Source of the DNA: DATMER01 sp963741305
GTDB lineage: Bacteria > Acidobacteriota > Thermoanaerobaculia > Multivoradales > UBA5704
Assembly (NCBI GenBank): GCA_963741305.1
Contig: CAVUHL010000003.1
Coordinates: 7,750,001-7,814,000 of the forward strand
Reading direction: 5' to 3'
DNA: 64,000 nt
A program made the translations under genes and the position numbers. The notes below the pieces were generated by a model, which saw only the letters and a program-made list of their open reading frames with translations, searched no databases and was not told the DNA's origin. Shown piece by piece: positions 37,411 to 45,673 of this stretch. Position 1 is the first letter of the stretch; each line of letters starts with the position of its first letter.

Positions 37411-40400
37411 TCAGCCTGAGGCAAGTCTCCTCTCGAATTCGGCCAGGATCTCGCCCATGGCCAGGCGCTCCGGCTCGGACAGGGCGCTGCGCTCCTCTTC
37501 GATGATCTCCGCCATGCGGGCGACCGTCGGCCTTGCGAGGACCTTGCGCAATTCGAGCTCTACCGGCAGGACTTCCTGGAGCAGCGTCACGACCTGAGTG
37601 GCCATCAGGGAGTTGCCGCCGAGGTCGAAGAAGCTGACGTCGCGCGGCACCTCCTCCCTCCCCAGCACCTCGGAGCAGATGCCCGCGACCAGCGATTCCA
37701 GCGGCGAGCGAGGACCCTCGACAGGCTCGGAGGCCGGCTCCGGCAGTGCGCGGCGGTCGATCTTGCCGCTCGGCGTCAGGGGCATGGCGTCGAGCCTCAC
37801 GAAGACGGACGGCACCATGACCTCGGGGAGCTTGGCCCGAAGCCGCTCGCGCAATCCTTCCAGCTCCCGCTCGGCCACGTAGTAGCCGGCCAGCCGCCGG
37901 TCCTCCCGCATCGCGACCGCTGCCTCCCTGACGCCGGGGCACCGCCTCAGCACCTCCTCGATCTCCCCCAGCTCGACCCGGAAGCCGCGGATCTTCACCT
38001 GCTGGTCGATTCGCCCGAGGAACTCGAGGTTGCCGTCCGGCAGCCAGCGGGCCAGGTCGCCGGTCCGGTAGAGCCTGTCGCCGTTGCCATAGGGGTTGGG
38101 CAGGAAGCGCTCGGCGGTCAGATCCGGGCGTCCGCGGTAGCCGCGGGCCAGCCCCGCCCCAGCCACGGAGAGCTCGCCCGCCACGCCGACCGGAACGAGC
38201 CGGAAGCTCCGGTCCAGCACGTGGACCCGCGTGTTGGCAACCGGCGAGCCGATCTCCGGCATGCGGTCTCCCGTGGGAGCGACCCGTCCGGTGGTGGCCG
38301 AGATCGTGATCTCCGTCGGGCCGTAGTAGTTGATCAGCTCGAACGGGAGCCCCGGCGCCGGCCGGACCCGCAGGCGGTCGCCGCCCGCGAAGAGAGTGCG
38401 CAGGGCAAGACCCTCGGGTACCGCCTCGCCGAGCACCGCCTCGCCCAGGGGCGTGGACATGCAGGAGACGGTGATCCGCTGCTCCGCCATCCAGGCCAGG
38501 ACCGCGGAGGACGAGAGCGCCGTGTCCGGCGGCGGGATGTGCAGCGAGGCGCCGGAGGTCAACGCCGCCCAGATCTCCAGCACCGAGGCGTCGAAGCCGG
38601 GGCCGGCCATGAGCGTGGTCCGGTCCGCGGGCCCCAGGCCGCGCTCCCGGCAATGCCAGGCGACGAAGTTGGAGAGGCTGCGGTGGCGGATCTCCGTCCC
38701 CTTGGGCGCGCCGGTCGAGCCCGAGGTGTAGATGACATAGGCGAGGAGGTCGGAATCGAAAGCGGCGGGAGAGGTCACCTCCCCACCCTCCGGCACCGCC
38801 GTGAGCTCTAGGAGCGCCCCCGAGTCCTCCAGGATCCACCGCGCCCGTTCCTCCGGGTTCGCGGGGTCGATGGGCAGGTACGCGCCCCCCGCCTCCAGCA
38901 CCGCCAAGGCTGCAATCACCAGGTCGGGCGACCGCTCCAGCCGCAGGGCGACGACCGTCTCAGGCCCCACTCCCTGGGCGCGGAGCCGGCCCGCGAGGAG
39001 GCCGGCCCGCCTGGCCAGCTCGCCATAGGTGAGCTGGCCGCCGGGCCATGCGACGGCGAGCGCGTCCGGCGTGCGTTCCGCCTGGCGTTGGAACAGGCGA
39101 TGGACCGGCTCCCGCGGCACCTCGGCCGCCGTCCGGTTCCACGAGGCCAGCTCCGCGGTCTCCTCCGGAGCCAACAGGGGCAGCTCGGAGATCCGTGCCT
39201 CCGGAGACGCCGCGATCCCCTCCAGCAGCGTGCGCAGGTGGCCCAGCCATCGGCGCACGGTCGCGGCGTCGAAGAGGTCCGTGGCGTACTCCGCCCGCGC
39301 GCTCCAGCCCTCTTCCCTCGTTGCCACCTGCAACCAGAGGTCGAGCTTGGACGTGCCCGTGTGCACCTCCTCGATCCCGGGCAGGGCCTCCTGGAAGGAG
39401 AAGGCCACCTGGAAGAGCGGCGAACGGGAGAGGTCCCACTCCGGCGCCAGCTCGGCTACCAGGCGCTCGAAGGGAAGGTCCTGGTGGGCATGGGCGAGCA
39501 GCGCTGACTCGCGCACCCTGGCGAGCGCCTCCACGAAGGTGGGCTCCCCGGACAGGTCCGCGCGCAGGACCAGGTTGTCGGCGAAGAGGCCGATCAGGCC
39601 CTCGGTCTCCGGCCTCCGGTTGGCCACGGGCGAGCCCACGGCCACGTCGCTCTGCCCGGTGAGGCGGTAGAGCAGGACTTGCCATGCGGCGAGCATCAGC
39701 AGGAAGGGCGTGACCCTCTGGCCGCGGGCGAGGGCGGCCACTGCGCCGGACGCGCCAGGCGGCAGGGAGATGGCAACCTCGGCGCCGCGGAAGGACTGCG
39801 CGGGCGGGCGTTGCCGGTCCGTGGGCAGGTCCAGCGGCACCAGGCCGGCGAGCTTTTCGGTCCACCAGGCGAGCTCCGCGGGCCGGCTGCGCTGCCAGAG
39901 CGCGTAGTCGGCGTACTGGACCGCGGGCTCCGGCAGGGCCTCGCCCCGCAGTAGGGCCTCCATCTCGCGGTGGAGCACCCTCAGCGACCAGCCGTCGGCC
40001 ACGATGTGATGGAGGACGACGGCCAGCCGCTGCTCCTCCGGCGCGAGCCGCAGGAGCAAGGCGCGTAGGAGAGGCCCGCGGGCGAGGTCGAAAGGCCGCC
40101 GCCCCGCCTCGACAGCGAGCCGCTGCGCCTCGCGGTCCGCATCCGGGAGCGCGGACAGGTCGGCGACCGGGAGCGGGACCGGGGCGGCCGGGCCGATCTC
40201 CTGGTACGGCTTGCCGCCTTCCGCCGGGAAGGTGGTGCGCAGCGCTTCCTGCCGCGCCACGATCGCCGACAGGGCCGAGCGGACCGCCGCCGGGTCCAGG
40301 GAGCCGGGGAGGCGCACCAGGCCTGGCATGTTGTAGACCGGGCTGCCGGGAGCGAGCCGGTCGAGGAACCAGAGCCCCTGCTGCGCGAAGGAGAGGGGGA

Positions 40401-43400
40401 TCCGTCCCTCCCGTGCCGCGCGCGTCACGGCCGGGACGGGGACGCCCGCCGAGCCGCGCAGCCGCCGGGCCAGTCCGGCGGCCGTGGGCTGCTCGAAGAA
40501 AAGGCTGAGCGGCGGCTCGGTCCCCAGGGCTTCCCTGACCCGGGCGGTCACCTGTGCCGCCAGCAGTGAATGGCCGCCCAGGGCAAAGAAATCCTCCTGC
40601 GGCCCGACCCGCTCCCGGCCCAGGACCGCACCGAAGATCCCGGCGAGGAGCTGCTCCATTCCGTCGCCGGGCGAGGTGTCGCCGGCCGGCGCAGCCGGCG
40701 CGGCCGGCGTGGGATCGGGCAGGGCACGGCGGTCCACCTTGCCATGGGGCGTGAGCGGCAGCGCGTCGAGCCACTGAAAGAGCGCGGGGACCATGGCGAG
40801 CGGCAGGCGCTGCAGGAGGTGACCGCGCAGCTCCGCGGGTGTCGCCGGGGTGGCCGGATCGCCGGTCCACCAAGCGGCGAGCCGGCCGTCCCGGAGCGCT
40901 ACCACGGCCCCCTGCACCCCCGGATGGGTGGCGAGGGCCGCCTCGATTTCGCCGGGCTCGATCCGGACGCCCCGGAGCTTGACCTGACCGTCGAGGCGGC
41001 CGCGCACCTCGATCTCTCCGTCCGTCCGGCGCCGTCCGAGGTCGCCGGTGCGGTAGAGGCGTCCACCGGGCTCGAACGGGTCCGGCACGAACGCGCCGGC
41101 GGTGCTGGCGAGGTCGTTCAGGTAGCCGCGTCCCACCCCCGCTCCTGCGATGCAGACCTCCCCAGGGAACCCGATCGGCTGGGGCTCCAGGTCCGGCGAG
41201 AGGACGTGAAGGCGCAGGTTGGGGATCGGCCGGCCGACGGAGGTGTGGACCGTCGCGTCCTCCGGGACCTCCTGGAGGAAGGCGTGGCTTACCCGGTCAG
41301 CGCACTCGGTTGGTCCGTAGCCGTTGACGAGCGGCACCCCCGTGCCCATCCATCGCCGCGCCAGCTCAGGGGAGAGCGGCTCGCCGGTCGAGATGAGCCA
41401 GCGAAGGCTTGGGGGCGCGCCGCCCTCGTCGAGGAGAGGGGCGATCAGGGAAGGGACCAGTTCCAGGACAGTGATGGCCCGGCCCTCTACCTCGGACCGG
41501 AGGAGGCCGGGGTTCCGCACGGTTTCGTCTGGCAGGACTTCGACGGCGGCGCCCACGAGGAGAGGGGCGAGGAGCTGCCAGACATGGATGTCGAAGCTCT
41601 GCGGGGCCGTCTGGGCTACCCGGTCGGAAGCGGAGAGGCCGAGGTCCCGGATCTTGGCCAGGAGATGGTTGAGCAGTCCCCGGTGGGTTACGAGCGCGCC
41701 CTTGGGGTCGCCCGTTGAGCCGGAGGTGAAGAGAAGATAGGCAAGGGAATCTCCCGAGTACGGGCCCCCTCTCCCGCGAAGCGGGGGAGGGCAGGGGAGG
41801 GGGTCTTCAAGCACCCGCCGAGCCCCGCCAAGCTCAACCATCCGGGCCAGCCTCGCCTCCGGATGGCTCGGGTTGAGCGGCAGGTAGACCCCGCCGGCCT
41901 TCAAAATCCCCAGCAGAGCCGCCGCCAGTCCCGCCCCCCGCTCCATCCGCACCGCGACCGGCTCCTCGGGGCTCAGACCGGACAGGGATTGCGCCACCCC
42001 GTCCGAGCGCTCGCTCAGCTCCCGATAGGTCATCCCGTTCACCGCGGGCGCATCCGGAGTCCGGGCAGCCTGCTCCTCGAACAGCTCGGGCACGCTCCGG
42101 TCAGGGAGAGGGAGGGCCGTGCTGTTCCACTCCACCAGCTGCTGCCGCTCGGCCGCGCTCAGCAGCGGAAGCTCCCCGATCCGGCGCTCCGGATCACGGG
42201 CGGCGGCATCCAGGAGAGTCTCCAGATGCCCGAGAAGGCGCTCGGCCGTGGCAGGCTCGAACAGGTCCGCGTTGTAAGTGAGGGCCAGCTCGAGGCCGCG
42301 GGAGGTCTCGGCTGCCATCAGCTCCAGGTCGAGCTGCGAGGAACGCCGCTCCAGGGGTAGCGACTCCAGGACCAGCGACCCGGTGCGCACCACGGCCCCC
42401 TCGATCCCCAGGGCAAAAGCCGCGAGGTCGCCCGTATCCTTCAGGTGCGCCCGCTGGAAAGAGAGCATCACCTGGAAGACCGGCGGCCGGGCCGGATCCC
42501 GCTCGGGCTGGAGCCGCTCGACGATCAAGGGGAACGGGTACTCCTGATGCCGGAGCGCCCCCAACGCCACGCTGCGCACCCGCTCCAGGAGCTGGCTGAA
42601 GGTAGGGGAGCCCGACAGGTCTGACCGCAGCACGACCGGGTTCACGAGGTACCCGACCGTGCCGTCCAACTCCGGCGACAGCCGGCCCGACGTGGGCGAG
42701 CCCACCAGCAGATCGGTCTGTCCCGAGGCGCGGTGGAGCAGCACGTCGAGCCCTGCCACCAGGAACGGGAACATCCGGCTTCCAGTCAGCTCCATCCTGC
42801 GTGTGCGCGTGCCGCCCCGGAAGGTCCGTGCCGCAGGGCGCGGCCGGTCCACGGGAAGCTCGCAGACGGGAAGCTCGCCCGAGAGCCGCTTCTGCCAGTG
42901 CTCCCAGTGCCGCTCCGCCGCCCTCCCTTCCAGGCGCTCGCGCTCGCGGGCTACGAAGGCGGAATACGGCACCGGCGGCGGACCGGAGAGATCCCCCTCA
43001 TACAGCGGCCCCAACTCGCGGACGATCACCGCGAGCGATCCGAGATCGGCTACAAGGTGGTGGATGACCAGGAGGAGGATGTCGTCCCCTCCGGTCCGGA
43101 GCAGGCGAACGCGGAGAAGAGGGTCCCGCTCCAGATCGAAAGGCCGTTCCGCCTCCCTCTCAAGATAATCCTCCTCCCATCTCTCCTCCCGGAAATCCAG
43201 CCGGCTCTCCGCATGAAGGCGCTGGACCGGACCATCCGGAGTCGGATGGAAGCTCAGGCGCAGGGCATCATGCCGCTCCGTCAGCCGCTCGAAGGCACGG
43301 CGGAGCCGGCCGGAGTCGAGCCGGCCCCGCACGCGCGCGGCGGCGGCGATGTTCCATGCCGCGGCATCCGGCCGAAGCCGTTGCAGGAACCAGACGGCCC

Positions 43401-43437
43401 TCTGACCGTGGGAGAGCGGAAGCTCGTTCGAATCCAA
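37411..43437 (-). CDS. Two-module nonribosomal peptide synthetase (C-A-T-C-A-T, no thioesterase)
   Basis: The 2008-residue protein has two complete modules. Module 1: condensation domain 5-430 with HHLVADL, adenylation 450-925 with LFTSGSTGDPKG, VNGYGPTECA, YRTGDL and LTPHGKVDR, and carrier LGGHSL near 965. Module 2: condensation 1035-1465 with HHIVADG, adenylation 1485-1890 with IYTSGSTGAPKG, INYYGPTEI, LYRTGDL and LTPSGKIDR, and carrier LGGNSL near 1940. It ends just after the second carrier, so no release domain is present. Hand-read specificity codes are DIWEITGDRK and DALCFGYISK; I do not recognise either. The start codon is TTG 43437. A 39-bp palindromic repeat has inserted into adenylation domain 1. 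Confidence 0.93.
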   Translation of the reverse strand: MDSNELPLSHGQRAVWFLQRLRPDAAAWNIAAAARVRGRLDSGRLRRAFERLTERHDALRLSFHPTPDGPVQRLHAESRLDFREERWEEDYLEREAERPFDLERDPLLRVRLLRTGGDDILLLVIHHLVADLGSLAVIVRELGPLYEGDLSGPPPVPYSAFVARERERLEGRAAERHWEHWQKRLSGELPVCELPVDRPRPAARTFRGGTRTRRMELTGSRMFPFLVAGLDVLLHRASGQTDLLVGSPTSGRLSPELDGTVGYLVNPVVLRSDLSGSPTFSQLLERVRSVALGALRHQEYPFPLIVERLQPERDPARPPVFQVMLSFQRAHLKDTGDLAAFALGIEGAVVRTGSLVLESLPLERRSSQLDLELMAAETSRGLELALTYNADLFEPATAERLLGHLETLLDAAARDPERRIGELPLLSAAERQQLVEWNSTALPLPDRSVPELFEEQAARTPDAPAVNGMTYRELSERSDGVAQSLSGLSPEEPVAVRMERGAGLAAALLGILKAGGVYLPLNPSHPEARLARMVELGGARRVLEDPLPCPPPLRGRGGPYSGDSLAYLLFTSGSTGDPKGALVTHRGLLNHLLAKIRDLGLSASDRVAQTAPQSFDIHVWQLLAPLLVGAAVEVLPDETVRNPGLLRSEVEGRAITVLELVPSLIAPLLDEGGAPPSLRWLISTGEPLSPELARRWMGTGVPLVNGYGPTECADRVSHAFLQEVPEDATVHTSVGRPIPNLRLHVLSPDLEPQPIGFPGEVCIAGAGVGRGYLNDLASTAGAFVPDPFEPGGRLYRTGDLGRRRTDGEIEVRGRLDGQVKLRGVRIEPGEIEAALATHPGVQGAVVALRDGRLAAWWTGDPATPATPAELRGHLLQRLPLAMVPALFQWLDALPLTPHGKVDRRALPDPTPAAPAAPAGDTSPGDGMEQLLAGIFGAVLGRERVGPQEDFFALGGHSLLAAQVTARVREALGTEPPLSLFFEQPTAAGLARRLRGSAGVPVPAVTRAAREGRIPLSFAQQGLWFLDRLAPGSPVYNMPGLVRLPGSLDPAAVRSALSAIVARQEALRTTFPAEGGKPYQEIGPAAPVPLPVADLSALPDADREAQRLAVEAGRRPFDLARGPLLRALLLRLAPEEQRLAVVLHHIVADGWSLRVLHREMEALLRGEALPEPAVQYADYALWQRSRPAELAWWTEKLAGLVPLDLPTDRQRPPAQSFRGAEVAISLPPGASGAVAALARGQRVTPFLLMLAAWQVLLYRLTGQSDVAVGSPVANRRPETEGLIGLFADNLVLRADLSGEPTFVEALARVRESALLAHAHQDLPFERLVAELAPEWDLSRSPLFQVAFSFQEALPGIEEVHTGTSKLDLWLQVATREEGWSARAEYATDLFDAATVRRWLGHLRTLLEGIAASPEARISELPLLAPEETAELASWNRTAAEVPREPVHRLFQRQAERTPDALAVAWPGGQLTYGELARRAGLLAGRLRAQGVGPETVVALRLERSPDLVIAALAVLEAGGAYLPIDPANPEERARWILEDSGALLELTAVPEGGEVTSPAAFDSDLLAYVIYTSGSTGAPKGTEIRHRSLSNFVAWHCRERGLGPADRTTLMAGPGFDASVLEIWAALTSGASLHIPPPDTALSSSAVLAWMAEQRITVSCMSTPLGEAVLGEAVPEGLALRTLFAGGDRLRVRPAPGLPFELINYYGPTEITISATTGRVAPTGDRMPEIGSPVANTRVHVLDRSFRLVPVGVAGELSVAGAGLARGYRGRPDLTAERFLPNPYGNGDRLYRTGDLARWLPDGNLEFLGRIDQQVKIRGFRVELGEIEEVLRRCPGVREAAVAMREDRRLAGYYVAERELEGLRERLRAKLPEVMVPSVFVRLDAMPLTPSGKIDRRALPEPASEPVEGPRSPLESLVAGICSEVLGREEVPRDVSFFDLGGNSLMATQVVTLLQEVLPVELELRKVLARPTVARMAEIIEEERSALSEPERLAMGEILAEFERRLASG
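41765..41803 (-). repeat. Palindromic repeat inserted in the NRPS adenylation domain
   Basis: A 39-bp GC-rich palindrome (CCTCTCCCGC, then GAA, then GCGGGGGAGGG, with a further GGGGAGGGGG) encodes PLPCPPPLRGRG at about residues 545-557, in the linker just before the LLFTSGSTG loop. The sequence type (CCCTCTCCCG ... GGGAGAGGG) resembles the two repeats at 29653-29856. It is in frame and sits at a surface loop, so the enzyme may tolerate it. Confidence 0.65.
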
Positions 43438-43466
43438 GGAACAGGATGATAGCTCGTAAGTTTTAG

Positions 43467-43499
43467 TAGCGTCGCTATCAAACCGGTAGTGGTACTACC
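43467..43499. promoter_or_regulatory. Two short palindromes in the NRPS/sulfatase divergent region
   Basis: TAGCGTCGCTA (43467-43477) and GGTAGTGGTACTACC (43485-43499) are perfect short inverted repeats, 7 bp apart, in the most AT-rich stretch of the intergenic region and 30-62 bp upstream of the NRPS start. They could be operator half-sites for a regulator of either gene. No convincing -35/-10 pair was found, so this is tentative. Confidence 0.3.
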
Positions 43500-43519
43500 T
43501 TTGCAGGAGAAAAAAGCCA

Positions 43520-43541
43520 GTGCGGCATCGACTTGCCGCAC
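43520..43541 (+). other. Perfect 8-bp stem-loop in the leader region
   Basis: GTGCGGCA (43520-43527) and TGCCGCAC (43534-43541) pair perfectly around a 6-nt loop. A strong ribosome-site-like AGGAGA lies at 43505-43510, 10 bp before a GTG that is also the first stem base. The structure precedes the terminator at 43579-43617 on the same strand and may belong to a leader RNA. Confidence 0.45.
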
Positions 43542-43578
43542 CCGATCCGGGGTCTTCTAGCGCGGCCGGATCCTCCTC

Positions 43579-43617
43579 AGGCCGCCGGGTTTCTGCCACC
43601 TGGCGGCCTCTTTTTTT
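43579..43617 (+). terminator. Intrinsic terminator upstream of the sulfatase gene
   Basis: AGGCCGCC (43579-43586) pairs with GGCGGCCT (43602-43609) around a 15-nt loop, followed by seven T at 43611-43617. It is the clearest Rho-independent terminator in the window. It points toward the sulfatase gene and lies only 18 bp before its start, which suggests transcription attenuation or a short separate RNA rather than the end of a protein gene. Confidence 0.75.
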
Positions 43618-43634
43618 CAGGCTATCCTTGTGGG

Positions 43635-45641
43635 GTGAAGGTGCTCGCTCTCCCCGCCCTGCTGCTCGCCGCGCTGCTTGCGCTCGCAGCCCAGCCCGCT
43701 CCGCCCCCGAGCGTCATCCTCCTCACCCTGGACACGACCCGTGCCGATGTCCTGGGAGCAGGCACGCCGGTGCTCAGCGCTTTGGCGGCTCGCGGAACGC
43801 GCTGGAACCAGGCCGTCACTCCCACCCCGCTGACCCTCCCGGCCCATGCTTCGCTCCTCACCGGCCTCGTTCCACCCGAGCATGGGCTGCGCGACAACGG
43901 CACCGCCGTGCTCCCCAAGGACGTGCCCACTCTGGCCGCGGCTTTCTCATCCCGCGGCTATGCGACCGCAGCTTTTGTAGCCTCGCGGGTCCTGGACCGC
44001 CGCTTCGGGCTGGCCCGCGGCTTCGCGCATTACGACGACAAGGCCCCCGCCGAGCAGATCGGCGAGTACGGCTATCCCGAGCGCAACGCCCGGCAGATGA
44101 CCGACGCCGCCCTCGCATGGCTCGCGAAGCGGCCCGCAGGCAAGCCTTTCTTCCTCTGGGTCCATTACTACGACCCGCACGCGCCTTATAACCCGCCGGG
44201 CATGGACCCCCAGGCCGGCGAGCGCCAGAAGTACGCGGGCGAGGTCGCCTACATGGACCGCGAGATTGGCCGGCTTCTGGCCAAGCTGCCAGCCAACTCC
44301 CTTATTGCCGCGGTGGCGGACCACGGCGAGGCGCTGGGCGAGCACGGGGAGCGGACCCACGGCATCTTCCTTTACCAATCGACGATGCACGTGCCGCTGA
44401 TCCTGGCCGGTCCCGGCGTGCCGAAGGGGAAAGCAGTCGCGGAGACGGCGCCCACCGTCCGGCTCGCTTCGACCCTGCTGCGGCTCTCGGGGGGGGCGGG
44501 AGCTCCCGCGGCCGGATTCGGCGAGCCGCTTCCGGGATTGGGAGGAAAACCCGCGGGTCCCGTCTACCTGGAGAGCCGCTTCCCCCTGAGCGCCTACGGC
44601 TGGAGCCCTCTGGAGGGGATGTTCGATGGCCGCTGGAAGCTGATCGTAGCTCCGCGGCCGGAGCTGTACGACCTGGGGGCCGACCCCAAGGAGACCCGCA
44701 ATCTCCTCAACGACCAGCGGGAGCAGGCGCGCCGGCTCAAGGGAGCGCTCCAGACGGCGCAGCGCTCCTTCAGGACCCGCAAGGCGGAGGCGGCCGATCC
44801 CGAGCTGGCGCGCTCCCTCCAGAGCCTCGGCTACGCCTCGGGCTCCGGGTCCAGCGGCAAGGGGGCGCTCGATCCCAAGGACGGCGTCCCCCTCCTCGCC
44901 GAGTTCATGGCGGCCAAGGATCTAACGCAGCAAGGGCAGGCCAAGGCGGCGGCGGCGAAGCTGACTGAGCTGGTGCGCCGCAGCCCGGGGAACATCCCCT
45001 TCCTGACCGCTCTCGCGACCGCGCAGCTCGCTGGCGGTGATGCTGACGCTGCCATCGCCACCTACCGCCGGGCCGCGCAGGAGAATCCCCGCCTCGACTT
45101 CCTGCACGAGAACCTGGCTGACGCCTACGCCCGGCTCGGCCGCACGGAAGAGGCGCGCAAGGAGTACGAGCTGACGCTGGATCTGAACCCCCGCTTCGCC
45201 GCGGCCTGGTGGGGCTTGGCTGACCTGTCTCAGAAGGCAGGCAATGGCCCGGAGGTCCGCCGGCTGCTCACCGAGGCCGTGAACGCCGGCACGGAGAGCG
45301 TGTCCATCCTGGTGCGCCTGGCCGAAGTCGAGGCCAAAGCCGGGGACGCCGCGGCCTCGGAGCGCCACTTCCGCCAGGCGGTGGAGCTGGCGCCGGCCTG
45401 GGTGCCGGCCTGGCTGGTCTGGGGTCAGCTCGCGGAGAACCAGGGCCAGCTCGATCGGGCCCTGGAGCGCTATCTCAAGGCCGCCGAAGTCGGCCCCGGC
45501 CAGCCCGCGCCGCTCCTCGGAGCCGGCCGCGTCCTCCAGAAGAAGGGCGACCAGAAGGGAGCCCGGCAGTATCTGGAAAAGGTGATTGCCATGGCGCCGG
45601 GCTCCGCCGAAGCGCGGGAGGCCCGGCGGCTGCTGGGGTAG
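43635..45641 (+). CDS. Secreted sulfatase-like hydrolase with TPR repeats
   Basis: The 668-residue protein starts at GTG 43635 and opens with a signal peptide (VKVLALPALLLAALLALAAQ). The alkaline phosphatase/sulfatase fold shows as VILLTLDTTRADVLG, FFLWVHYYDPHAPYNPP and VADHGEALGEHGERTHGIFL. At the position of the formylglycine signature it has LTLPAHASLLTGLVPPEHG, lacking the C/S-x-P-x-R motif, so classical sulfatase activity is doubtful; phosphoryl hydrolase or transferase chemistry with Thr is possible. After residue 430 several TPR units follow (LTELVRRSPGNIPFLTALAT, and YRRAAQENPRLDFLHENLAD). It probably acts in the periplasm. The combination is common in Acidobacteriota. Confidence 0.83.
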   Translation: MKVLALPALLLAALLALAAQPAPPPSVILLTLDTTRADVLGAGTPVLSALAARGTRWNQAVTPTPLTLPAHASLLTGLVPPEHGLRDNGTAVLPKDVPTLAAAFSSRGYATAAFVASRVLDRRFGLARGFAHYDDKAPAEQIGEYGYPERNARQMTDAALAWLAKRPAGKPFFLWVHYYDPHAPYNPPGMDPQAGERQKYAGEVAYMDREIGRLLAKLPANSLIAAVADHGEALGEHGERTHGIFLYQSTMHVPLILAGPGVPKGKAVAETAPTVRLASTLLRLSGGAGAPAAGFGEPLPGLGGKPAGPVYLESRFPLSAYGWSPLEGMFDGRWKLIVAPRPELYDLGADPKETRNLLNDQREQARRLKGALQTAQRSFRTRKAEAADPELARSLQSLGYASGSGSSGKGALDPKDGVPLLAEFMAAKDLTQQGQAKAAAAKLTELVRRSPGNIPFLTALATAQLAGGDADAAIATYRRAAQENPRLDFLHENLADAYARLGRTEEARKEYELTLDLNPRFAAAWWGLADLSQKAGNGPEVRRLLTEAVNAGTESVSILVRLAEVEAKAGDAAASERHFRQAVELAPAWVPAWLVWGQLAENQGQLDRALERYLKAAEVGPGQPAPLLGAGRVLQKKGDQKGARQYLEKVIAMAPGSAEAREARRLLG

Positions 45642-45673
45642 GCAGAGGCCGGCACGGAAGCTGCACAATCCCC

